From the NCBI RefSeq assembly GCF_013214165.1, contig NZ_JABSSM010000021.1:62001-126000 (forward strand): DNA of 64,000 nt. The letters run 5' to 3'. Origin of the DNA: Shewanella sp. (lineage in GTDB: Bacteria; Pseudomonadota; Gammaproteobacteria; Enterobacterales; Shewanellaceae). The notes under the pieces were generated by a model. It saw only the letters and a list, made by a program, of their open reading frames with translations. It made no database searches and had not been told where the DNA came from. This document shows, piece after piece, positions 39,280 to 47,487 of this stretch (positions are counted from its first letter, which is position 1; every line of letters starts with the position of its first letter). The position numbers and the translations under genes are program-made.

Positions 39280-39837
39280 ATGAGTAAAATCGTCGTAATT
39301 TCAGGTCATCCTAATCTTAATTAGTCGATGGCAAATTCAAAAATCATCCATATACTCGGCTCATTAAATAAAACTCATGTACATTGACTCGATGAGTTAT
39401 ATCAGATTACAAGATTGATATTGCAACGGAGCAGGCCGCGCTGATAGACGCCAATCTGGTGATTTTCAATTCCCTCTCTACTGGTCGACTTATCCGGCCA
39501 TAATGAAAAATGGTTCGATGATGTATTCACCTATAACTTCGCCTTCGGTCCATAGGGAGATAAGTTAAAGAACAAGAAAGTGATACTGTCAATCACGGCT
39601 AGCGCAACGGCAGAGTCTTATAGCGAAGGAGATTTTAACTTTATGCCTCTGGACGACTATCTGGAATCGGCACTTCACCCACTCAAGCAGCCCAAGCAAA
39701 CATAATCGATAGCATAGTAAGCTTTAACATGAACTCAGACATCAATGAAGGCGGCAGTATCGTATACCGTCAACCGCCTTGTCGTCGAACTCGCAGATAG
39801 AGTTAAGGCGAACATATCACAAACGATTAATAGCTGA
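39280..39837 (+). pseudogene. Decayed NAD(P)H quinone oxidoreductase (Flavodoxin_2 family)
   Basis: Starts like an intact gene (ATGAGTAAAATCGTCG: MSKIVVISGHPNLN), then TAG. Frame-jumping translation recovers LDELY, DYKIDIATEQAALIDANLVI, FPLYWSTYPAIM, KWFDDVFTYNFAFGP and GDKLKNKKVILSITASATAE, the KefF/MdaB-type flavodoxin-fold order. There are at least three stops and two frameshifts and the protein cannot be made. The flanking 380 and 250 bases carry no gene that I recognise. Confidence 0.85.
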
Positions 39838-40086
39838 TCCTGTCAATTTTGGCAACACGAAAGTAGAAACAAGCAGTCTAAGCGTCGCGGGTAGATGGCC
39901 CACCACGATGGGCGTTAAGCACTCGCTAACTTAAAAATGCAGCGATTGATTAACGGATCAGGAACGGGTTATGACCCGGATGTGACCAGATAATAAAATC
40001 TGAAGTGACTGATTATATCTAAGCCACTTCAAAATGCTCGTTTCAGAGCTAGCGTAGGATAGCTGAACAAGGCAGAGTTTGAAAAA

Positions 40087-40875
40087 TTAGAGATCCTTTA
40101 TGTTGAGCTGCTGATAGGTCACGCCATTATTCAGGGTAACCACACAAGAACCGCCAATGTTTTTAAGCTGAGCACACGCCTGCGTGGCCTGCTTTTTCTT
40201 GCTGAACTGACCGACTTTTATTCTAAAGTAAGTTTTGCCCTTTACACTAGCCCGTTCATAGGTAGGCGTTACCCCTTCTAGCGCTGACGCATACTTTTTT
40301 TGTAACTTAAGCCAAAATGATTCAATCACCCATGGATTGGTAACCGAAGATAATTGCAGCGCATATTTACCACCTAGATGGCCGTTGGCAAGAAAGCCAT
40401 TCTTGGATGCCAAGCTTACCTCAATGGGTTGCTCGGGCGCCGAAGGGTATGCCGCTGCCGTTTGCACCTTAGGCTGCTGCGAGGCGGGCTCACTCACGGC
40501 GATGACATCTGGAGTAGGTTCTTGGGCCTGCTTAACATCAATCAACACAGGTTTTTCAACGGCCTGCATCATCTCGACTGCAGGCTCTAATTCAGGCTCT
40601 AATGCAGGAGCTAATTCAGGGTCTTCGACCATGGCACCAAGTTGAACGATCAACTCTTTCAAGTCGCTCTCGATCACCACCAAACGAGCCACGCTGGGCT
40701 GCATCAATTGCCATTCGGCCATGCCTTTCTCAAGGCTATCGACCCTAGTCACTATCTCTTGTTGCTGAGTATCTAGCCTTTGGGTGTCGTCGGCCTGCTT
40801 AGTTGAGCTGACACACCCCGTCAAAGTGATGAACAAGCTCAAAAGCAATATGAAATTTGTACTCGCAATATTCAT
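40087..40875 (-). CDS. SPOR-domain lipoprotein of the fimbrial cluster
   Basis: 262 residues from the ATG at 40875. The lipoprotein signal is MNIASTNFILLLSLFITLTGC, with the lipobox cysteine at residue 21. A coiled segment (VDSLEKGMAEWQLMQPSVARLVV) precedes a Glu/Pro-rich linker (about 85-170) and a C-terminal SPOR domain (about 180-260: GKYALQLSSVTNP...TYFRIKVGQFSKKKQATQAC). SPOR domains bind denuded glycan at septa. The coiled segment matches that of the exported SPOR protein at 46.5-47.3 kb, so the two are paralogues. Last gene of the cluster, 215 bases after the usher gene. Confidence 0.82.
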   Translation of the reverse strand: MNIASTNFILLLSLFITLTGCVSSTKQADDTQRLDTQQQEIVTRVDSLEKGMAEWQLMQPSVARLVVIESDLKELIVQLGAMVEDPELAPALEPELEPAVEMMQAVEKPVLIDVKQAQEPTPDVIAVSEPASQQPKVQTAAAYPSAPEQPIEVSLASKNGFLANGHLGGKYALQLSSVTNPWVIESFWLKLQKKYASALEGVTPTYERASVKGKTYFRIKVGQFSKKKQATQACAQLKNIGGSCVVTLNNGVTYQQLNIKDL

Positions 40876-41089
40876 GTTAAATAGAATCACCCAAAACTCA
40901 TCATGTTAAGCAAAGCTTCCGTTACCTGATACAACATCAGGACCAGAAACTAATATCCATTAAGCCTGTAAAAATAGTCCCTAGTAACAACATAGGGTTA
41001 AAGCACGCTACATCATAAATGAAATGGACAAGCTATTATAGTGATACGGCTGGCATTAATGCTCTGTCAGTGGAAATCGCCACTCACCC

Positions 41090-44000
41090 CTAGAGCTCAA
41101 ATTCGAAGGCCTCAACATTACAATAAAGTCCGGCAGCGGCTAGGCTTTGGCAACTATTTTGAGCTTGAACAGACTCTTTATAAAATGCCACATTTAGCAT
41201 ATATTTTTCGTTAGCTTCATTGAAAACATAAAAAGCCTCATATGTAAGTACGTTATCAGGGTTTCGGCGTACAATTCCCCAGTAGGTTTTAAGAATATCT
41301 AACGAGTGAAAATCACCAAGATTAACCACATAGCCTTTGGCAAACTGTATCTGATCTAGGGTAAAATCGGCGCCATTAATAATATCACCGCTCGCCTTAA
41401 AACTCAGCTCAAGCTCATCAGCCCCATGTAGCTTTTTACGACTGATATAGCTGGAATCGATGGACGCACGATAGTGTCCCGGCAAGAGATCGGTAAACAG
41501 ATAGTAACCATCAAATTCAGTTTCTGCCGTAGCAATAAGTTTATCATTGTCATCTACAAGATTGACTGTCACGTAGGCGGCAGGCTTCTCGGTACCCATA
41601 GCATTCTTAACATATACGGTCCCTTCCAGTTCACTGGCGGTTACTACCGGGAAATCCATCACCTCAATGGATCCTTTGCGCGGGGTAATAGAAATCCCTG
41701 GAATCGCCGGCAGTAAGAAGGGATCATCAAAGCTATCTCGATCGAGAACAATATCGGTAGTCAAGTTATTCTGCATACCTTGGAGCATGGCTACCCCATT
41801 TTCATTACTCAAGGCCTGCCGATGGCTCTGCAACCCTTTAACCTTAGCACCTTCTACAATTGGCTCACCCTCATCAAACACACCATTAGCATTTTCATCT
41901 TCGAATACCCTTACCATCATGGATCCCTGATTGGCAAGTGAGTGACGGCTAGTAAAGAATTGACTTGTGATAGGTTCATAGCCAAAGCTGAATCGATAAT
42001 TAACGGCTATTGACCAGTCACCATCATCGTCATAGTTAATATTACTATTAAGGCTGTATTTTTCTTCGTGCCAAGTAAGCCCAAGCTCGGTGTTGTACTT
42101 GTCCGTAATGGGGAAAAAGTCTAGGCTTAACTCTGATTGCAACTGTGATGTTATCGGGATGTAAGAATCCAAACTTAGTATAGTGAGCTCACTCTCAGGG
42201 CTTAATCGGTAACCGGCACTGAAACGGGTTGATACGCGTCCAAAGCTTCTTTGCAAGCGTAAGTTGCCTGTAATCCTTTCATTTTCATCTAATTGACTCA
42301 CACTCTGATACCAAGACAGCTTATTATTAACCAACATGCCATAAGAGTTAAACGTCACTTGCTGAGTTACCGAATCTCGACGTGTGCCAGTGTTCGACAG
42401 AAAGTGATTCCAATTAGTTTGGTAGCTGAGAGGCAGAGCTGAGTCAGCAAATAATCGTCCTGACAAATTTAAATCATATTGATTGGTTTCTGAATCCTGC
42501 AAAATATTATCGGGTAAATTTGTTTGTCGCCAGTTATAACGTAAACCTAAAGAATGATCGCCAATACGAGTTCGTGCCGAGAACAATCCCTGCTGAACAG
42601 CATCTGGTTCAATTTCATAACTGGCTTGTAATAGCAAATTATCAAACAGACTCATATTACTACCTAATGAATAACTCTGCTTATCATCCCCATCTTTAGC
42701 GAGCATACTGGCATGACCCAAGCTAAAAGAAAGCCAATCAGTGACCCCCTGTTGGTATAATCCGGATACCAACCAGCCTTGATGTCCTACTTTGCCGAGC
42801 CCTGAAATACCAAATAGGCTCTTCCCCACCTCAGTGACAGACACACCATAATTACTCTCTTTGGACGTTAAAGCATTGCTATTCACAAATACCTGTTTGC
42901 TCTTGGTCTCCACCTGCCCCTGGGGGCCGTAAAAAATCATCTCAAACTGGTTATCACCAAATAATAACTCGATGTCGTTAAATTCATAACGGCCATTTTT
43001 CAAACTGAGCTGACTCGCTATAAATAGTCCATTTCGGTATAACTCTATGTCCCATCCAGGCTGAATATCACCGTTTAGATTTATTTTGTCATGATCAACA
43101 ACACGGCCGATATCATAATTAGAAAAACGTCCTCCACGACTTAAGCCGCCGGTATTGCCAATGCCAGCGTTTACCGGCGTGATATCGCCTAATTGATATT
43201 GTGTTGCACGCAATGGCCCTAATAAATCTGCTTTAGTAGATTCTTTTGTCAATTTCAAGCGAAGATCGGATATAATATCCGCATCATTACCCCCCATATA
43301 GTATTCGGCATTTAGGTAAGCTAAATCCTGACTTCCCAGTACAGAATAACCTCCGACCAGGCCATTATTAGAGGTACTGCCATAGAGTTGAACATCAACC
43401 AAGGGATGGGAGTATGCCTGATAGGTAGACTCACGCCAGGGGAGTACGGCTATGTTGCTATACGTTGAGCGTGTAGAGCTTTTTCTATTTTTTCTTGCCC
43501 AGCGCCGCTGTACGGGTAAAGGTGTTTCCGGATGTAATTTTAAGGTAAGGTCAACAAAATCGAATTCCATGCCAATGCCAAACCAGTCTGAGAGTATATC
43601 GGCGTCTATATATAAGTCATCGCTTTCAGAACGTAAACTCTGGCTACTGATCACACTAGATTGACCATTGATTATGACCTGTGCAGGTGCAGTCTCAGAA
43701 CTCAGCTCTTCGGGCCAGGTAAGCAGGAAATGTCGATCCTCACTGATAAACCACCCCTCAGCTCTGCGTTGCTCAAGGTCTACCTCAATAGGAAAATCAA
43801 GTAACTCAAGTAGCCCCATAAGCCCCAGTTGAGCATCTTCAGCACTCTTAAAGGCAAAGACTTCAGATAGTGCAATCTTGTCCACAGATAAAGACAGTAA
43901 TAGTTCTTCACCAACGGGAATACGCACCACCGACTCAGAGGCAACAGCAACTTCCGATAGGATGATTTCATCAGTACGCTGATATTGCAAACCGATACGT

Positions 44001-44251
44001 TTTAGCAGTAACTGAACCTTAGGGTTGGTGAGTTTATTAGCAACTGAACTATCGACTGCGGCCTGCAGTGGCCCATGGGTTACTGTTGCCAAGAACAAAA
44101 TCCCAAAAGCCAACATTTTAAACATCAAAACGCTGGAAGCTGAAATAGCAATAAACGCTTTGGACCTAGCCCGGAAGGCATGGGTGACCAAGGTCTTGAC
44201 CCAAGGCTGGGTCAAGACATAAAACCGAAGAGGTAAAGCGCCGATTCGCAT
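41090..44251 (-). CDS. Divergent fimbrial usher with C-terminal SPOR-like domain
   Basis: 1053 residues. An N-terminal region (70-250) precedes a beta-barrel rich in alternating strands (about 270-760), which contains the usher-like stretch GDIQPGWDIELYRNGLFIASQ and FYGPQGQVETKSKQVFVN. Then come carboxypeptidase-like Ig domains (VFEDENANGVFDEGEPIVEGAKV and GYYLFTDLLPGHYRASID). The last 90 residues (FAKGYVVNLGDFHSLDILKTYW...LNVAFYKESVQAQNSCQSL) read as a SPOR fold. The signal peptide is MLAFGILFLATVTHGPLQAA, so translation may start at the ATG at 44125 or 44116; the extra 42 residues overlap an 11-bp hairpin. Follows the chaperone gene by 27 bases. Confidence 0.82.
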   Translation of the reverse strand: MRIGALPLRFYVLTQPWVKTLVTHAFRARSKAFIAISASSVLMFKMLAFGILFLATVTHGPLQAAVDSSVANKLTNPKVQLLLKRIGLQYQRTDEIILSEVAVASESVVRIPVGEELLLSLSVDKIALSEVFAFKSAEDAQLGLMGLLELLDFPIEVDLEQRRAEGWFISEDRHFLLTWPEELSSETAPAQVIINGQSSVISSQSLRSESDDLYIDADILSDWFGIGMEFDFVDLTLKLHPETPLPVQRRWARKNRKSSTRSTYSNIAVLPWRESTYQAYSHPLVDVQLYGSTSNNGLVGGYSVLGSQDLAYLNAEYYMGGNDADIISDLRLKLTKESTKADLLGPLRATQYQLGDITPVNAGIGNTGGLSRGGRFSNYDIGRVVDHDKINLNGDIQPGWDIELYRNGLFIASQLSLKNGRYEFNDIELLFGDNQFEMIFYGPQGQVETKSKQVFVNSNALTSKESNYGVSVTEVGKSLFGISGLGKVGHQGWLVSGLYQQGVTDWLSFSLGHASMLAKDGDDKQSYSLGSNMSLFDNLLLQASYEIEPDAVQQGLFSARTRIGDHSLGLRYNWRQTNLPDNILQDSETNQYDLNLSGRLFADSALPLSYQTNWNHFLSNTGTRRDSVTQQVTFNSYGMLVNNKLSWYQSVSQLDENERITGNLRLQRSFGRVSTRFSAGYRLSPESELTILSLDSYIPITSQLQSELSLDFFPITDKYNTELGLTWHEEKYSLNSNINYDDDGDWSIAVNYRFSFGYEPITSQFFTSRHSLANQGSMMVRVFEDENANGVFDEGEPIVEGAKVKGLQSHRQALSNENGVAMLQGMQNNLTTDIVLDRDSFDDPFLLPAIPGISITPRKGSIEVMDFPVVTASELEGTVYVKNAMGTEKPAAYVTVNLVDDNDKLIATAETEFDGYYLFTDLLPGHYRASIDSSYISRKKLHGADELELSFKASGDIINGADFTLDQIQFAKGYVVNLGDFHSLDILKTYWGIVRRNPDNVLTYEAFYVFNEANEKYMLNVAFYKESVQAQNSCQSLAAAGLYCNVEAFEFEL
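44193..44218. repeat. 11-bp perfect hairpin near the usher 5' end
   Basis: GTCTTGACCCA-AGGC-TGGGTCAAGAC folds into a strong stem. It lies inside the uncertain N-terminal extension of the usher ORF, about 70 bases before the alternative ATG. It could limit usher expression relative to the chaperone, or be part of a small repeated element. No T tract on either side. Confidence 0.6.
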
Positions 44252-44278
44252 AAAAAATCTAACTCGAAAATTTATTCA

Positions 44279-45121
44279 TTATGGCACTGTCTTTATAGAA
44301 TCCAGAGTCACCAGTATCGATTTTTCAGCCAGCAGCACACCATTAAACTCTTTTACGCCCTCAAAGGCCAAGCGTAAGTTCCCTCTCGCTGGAGTATAAT
44401 CAGGCCAAGTTAACTGTATTTTATGCTGTGTAAGCTCAGGGTAAACTGTATAGCCGTGAACTCTTGCAACGATTTGTTCAGGAGCATCTTGAGACGGCTG
44501 CCAGTATGCAATAATATTACCGGTCACGGAATTACGGCCGCTATGGTTAAGCAGCGCCGTAATGGTTGCACGGGGGAATGTTTTCTCTTTTGCCAGCGTT
44601 ACACTAGTTAAAGCCACGCTCGCATCAATTTCGCCTTGGCGCACTATAATGGGGAGCGAGTAACTCATGACGACATTGAGTTTGATTCTGATTCCATTGA
44701 CATTACTAGACTCTGGTGATTTGGGCGGTAATGCTTTTAGTAATAAATGGGAGCGATACTCGCCATCTGCTAAGCCCTTTGGACGACGCACCGCAAGTCT
44801 AATGGTTTGGCGCTCATCGGGTTTGAGAGTCACCTGCTTAGGGCTAAAACGAATCATGCCGCTGGCCGTCGGAAAAGTCTTAGCTTCTTCCTCGGTTAGG
44901 TTATGATAACTACCATTTTCTAGTACTGATTTTTGCTGCCAGCTCAATCGATAAGTACGGGTTTCTTGGCCGGTATTAATTAAGACTAACGACGTGGAAC
45001 GCTCGCGGTCGTTAAGAGTAACCTGTGTTGGGGAAATAAGCAGGCTCGCCTGCAAGTAGCCCGAATGGCAACATATCAATATTAGCGAACACTTTATTAC
45101 TCGAAATAACAGACTATTCAT
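44279..45121 (-). CDS. Periplasmic fimbrial chaperone (PapD-like)
   Basis: 280 residues with signal peptide (cleavage near LQASLLISPT). First Ig domain: SPTQVTLNDRERSTSLVLINTG, then IRFSPKQVTLKPDERQTIRLAVRR, the chaperone G1 strand pattern in which alternating hydrophobic residues complete pilin subunits. A second Ig-like domain follows (about 155-275). Between a DUF4402 pilin gene and the usher gene. The sequence is far from FimC/PapD and closer to chaperones of unusual chaperone-usher systems. Confidence 0.88.
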   Translation of the reverse strand: MNSLLFRVIKCSLILICCHSGYLQASLLISPTQVTLNDRERSTSLVLINTGQETRTYRLSWQQKSVLENGSYHNLTEEEAKTFPTASGMIRFSPKQVTLKPDERQTIRLAVRRPKGLADGEYRSHLLLKALPPKSPESSNVNGIRIKLNVVMSYSLPIIVRQGEIDASVALTSVTLAKEKTFPRATITALLNHSGRNSVTGNIIAYWQPSQDAPEQIVARVHGYTVYPELTQHKIQLTWPDYTPARGNLRLAFEGVKEFNGVLLAEKSILVTLDSIKTVP

Positions 45122-45252
45122 CTCTTCCTCTTAAATTGGCAAAGTAGCTACCGCAAACATGACTTAAAATATATTAATATCAACAGATTAATGTCGACAT
45201 TTAAAATAATCATATGGTAATTAATGTAGGAGTAATTACATTATAATCATGG

Positions 45253-45729
45253 TTAATAATCGATGGTCATTAGCAAACGTGCCTGATATTCAGTATCAAT
45301 ATAATGGCCACGGGGATCTCCCGAGGACTGCAATGTGCCACCAATAAACACACTTGCCATACCATTACTATCGGTAACAACCGACGTGTCGGTTTTGACA
45401 CTGACCAAAGTGAACTGCTGTGTACCGAGCCCCGATGCAACCTGAGTCTGGGCCTGCATAACAGCAGCACCAATGGATAACATCTTATAGCTTGGATACT
45501 GGCTTAATGTGAACTCAGCGGCATGCCCTAGTGTTAACACCCGAAAATGTCGGCTAAAATCGATTTTGCCACTTGGTGTAACACTGATAGTGCCCACTGA
45601 AGAATTATCTATTATCACTATGGTACCGAAGTCAAGAGCCTGTTCGAGCTCCACGGCTGCTTGAGCCGAAGATACAAATAAACAGATTCCAAACAATAAC
45701 TTTATATTAGTGATTCGTATAAAATGCAT
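45253..45729 (-). CDS. DUF4402-type pilin-like subunit (short)
   Basis: 158 residues with signal peptide (FGICLFVSSAQA). The mature part starts AVELEQALDFGTIVI, the LDFGTI pattern typical of DUF4402 subunits, and ends in YQARLLMTIDY. The same layout occurs in the larger neighbour at 45.8-46.4 kb, so both are probably fibre components; this shorter one may be tip, adaptor or minor subunit. Beta-sandwich with no cysteines visible in the mature part. Lies 131 bases upstream of the chaperone gene. Confidence 0.82.
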   Translation of the reverse strand: MHFIRITNIKLLFGICLFVSSAQAAVELEQALDFGTIVIIDNSSVGTISVTPSGKIDFSRHFRVLTLGHAAEFTLSQYPSYKMLSIGAAVMQAQTQVASGLGTQQFTLVSVKTDTSVVTDSNGMASVFIGGTLQSSGDPRGHYIDTEYQARLLMTIDY

Positions 45730-45800
45730 TCAGCTCTCTTATGGTACGTAGAAGGCGTCGGTATACAAACCTGCCTTCTACATACGAAGTTCATTACAGG

Positions 45801-46421
45801 TTAGTACGATACGACGACATCAAAAGTACCAGTATAATCACCATCAACATAAGCAGTAATAGCCCCCTCAGTACCACGTTTGTCGGTTTTCAAGGTTGCA
45901 CCAACCGAAAAGGTAACATTACCTTCTGAATCAGCGGCTAGATTCTTAGCTGCATAGGCTTTTCCTTTGTTTGCACCAGATGTGATATAAGCCTCAAAAC
46001 CACTTAAAAGAAAATTAGATGTTTCACTTGGCGCTGAAGCAGCCTTAAGTGTGACGGCATCATCAGCTGGAAGCGTAAGCTCCAGTTTTGAGAATGGTGC
46101 GACTTTAGCTATGGTATAAGTCGCTGCAGCACCATCAACAATAACCTGTGCCGAAGCCTTTACTTTACTGTCAGCTGAAGGGCTATCGCCATTCGCATAG
46201 ATTGTAACCGTAGCAACTTCAGCAGTAGCAGTAGCAGTGCCGATATCTGAAGTGACACGAATAGTACCGAAGTCAATTCCAGTTACTTGCGCCAGATCAA
46301 AAGCATTTTGGACTTTTACAGTCGCCGTAGAGGGCGCAGTTTCTTCAGCTGTAGCTTGAGTTGAACCCGCCGCTAACAAAGCAATGGCAATAACTTTAGA
46401 TAATGTTTTTACGTTAGTCAT
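45801..46421 (-). CDS. DUF4402-type pilin-like subunit (long, probable major)
   Basis: 206 residues. Signal peptide VIAIALLAAGSTQATA; the mature protein has the subunit motif FDLAQVTGIDFGTIRVT, an alanine/threonine-rich core, the block FSVGATLKTDKRGTEG and a C-terminal YTGTFDVVVSY. The terminal aromatic and alternating hydrophobics fit a subunit captured by a chaperone. First pilin gene of the cluster, hence probably the major subunit. No cysteines in the mature part. Confidence 0.84.
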   Translation of the reverse strand: MTNVKTLSKVIAIALLAAGSTQATAEETAPSTATVKVQNAFDLAQVTGIDFGTIRVTSDIGTATATAEVATVTIYANGDSPSADSKVKASAQVIVDGAAATYTIAKVAPFSKLELTLPADDAVTLKAASAPSETSNFLLSGFEAYITSGANKGKAYAAKNLAADSEGNVTFSVGATLKTDKRGTEGAITAYVDGDYTGTFDVVVSY

Positions 46422-46544
46422 AATTTTATTCCGTATATGAATTTATATTCTGTCGACAATTTTCTTTACGTTAAAATCCATCTCTAATGAGACTTACTTT
46501 GTTATCGACACGATAATACACAACTTTAATATTTATTTCTCTTA

Positions 46545-47303
46545 TTAGTAATATTTTATCATTGACTCTCCATTATATTTAACTGCTCGACAATATTGAT
46601 TAGATTTTTTCAGACCAGCACAGACTTCTTGAGCATGTTTTTTTGACTTAAAGACTCCGGCTAACAGCCTGCGATATCGAGTTTCACCCTTTATAATATC
46701 TGTTGAATATGGCAATAGGTCTTTCAATAGTCCCGGATATCTAGCTTGATAACTCAACCAACTAGACTGTACATTTTTCAGCCTAACAAATGATGCTAAA
46801 TGAATCGAAAATTGTTCGCCCTGCTCTACATTTGTCATTCGTGAGTCAATAAATGATTTAACATTAGTAACAACTAAATTATTTTCTGCTGCTTCATTTT
46901 GTGAAACTGACTTTTTTACAGATAGTTTAGATTGGCCATTAACTGTTTCTTTATTGACCACGAATATATCTTTTTCATTATTCAACTGTTCGGCTGTCGG
47001 GTTAGCCTTGAGCTTAGACATCTTGCTTAACTCAGTGATCAAAAACTCTAAATCAGCCTCACTACTCACTAACCGTTTAATGGCAGGGCGCAACTCTTTC
47101 CACTCTTCCCACTCTTTCAAGTGTTGCTCAAACTTCAAAGAAAGCGCTTCAAACCTTTGATTATCATATCTTTGAAGCGATACATCATCAGCAAAACAGT
47201 TGGAAAAACAGAAGCTGGCCAGCATAAACGCTGATAAACGCAAGCAGTGAAGATCAAACTGCTTAAATAATATTCGCTTAATGTTCTGGCTCATGTTAGC
47301 CAT
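46545..47303 (-). CDS. Exported SPOR-domain protein of the fimbrial cluster
   Basis: 252 residues from the ATG at 47303 (the track's TTG at 47342 is less likely). N-terminal hydrophobic signal (LSAFMLASFCFSNCFADDV), a coiled segment (FEQHLKEWEEWKELRPAIKRLV) and a C-terminal SPOR-type domain (about 165-250: GEQFSIHLASFVRLKNVQSSW...YRRLLAGVFKSKKHAQEVC). The coiled segment and SPOR domain match the lipoprotein at the other end of the cluster. The residue preceding cleavage is in FSNCFA, so lipidation is possible but not canonical. First gene of the cluster; its 5' region carries the CRP site. Confidence 0.8.
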   Translation of the reverse strand: MANMSQNIKRILFKQFDLHCLRLSAFMLASFCFSNCFADDVSLQRYDNQRFEALSLKFEQHLKEWEEWKELRPAIKRLVSSEADLEFLITELSKMSKLKANPTAEQLNNEKDIFVVNKETVNGQSKLSVKKSVSQNEAAENNLVVTNVKSFIDSRMTNVEQGEQFSIHLASFVRLKNVQSSWLSYQARYPGLLKDLLPYSTDIIKGETRYRRLLAGVFKSKKHAQEVCAGLKKSNQYCRAVKYNGESMIKYY

Positions 47304-47453
47304 CTCTGCGCCCTCTAAAATCAACAAATAAAAATAGTTCAATATTCAAACAGAAAAGCCACCATTAAAACTTAACCTTCTCAAAACAAGCTTCACCACT
47401 CATCAAGATAATGCCAAAATGATGCCAACTTATTTATATAACCACGTAACACA

Positions 47454-47468
47454 TGTATCATTGATACA
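47454..47468. promoter_or_regulatory. 15-bp palindrome TGTATCA-T-TGATACA
   Basis: Perfect 7+1+7 dyad immediately next to the CRP-like site, 150-165 bases upstream of the first cluster gene. Probably an operator for an unidentified regulator. Confidence 0.45.
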
Positions 47469-47471
47469 AAT

Positions 47472-47487
47472 TGTGATAAGCATCACA
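47472..47487. promoter_or_regulatory. CRP-type operator upstream of the fimbrial cluster
   Basis: TGTGATAAGCATCACA matches the CRP consensus TGTGA-N6-TCACA exactly in both half-sites. Placed about 170 bases upstream of the first cluster gene (and about 800 upstream of hemL, facing the other way). The perfect half-sites are directly visible; occupancy is inferred. Confidence 0.75.
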
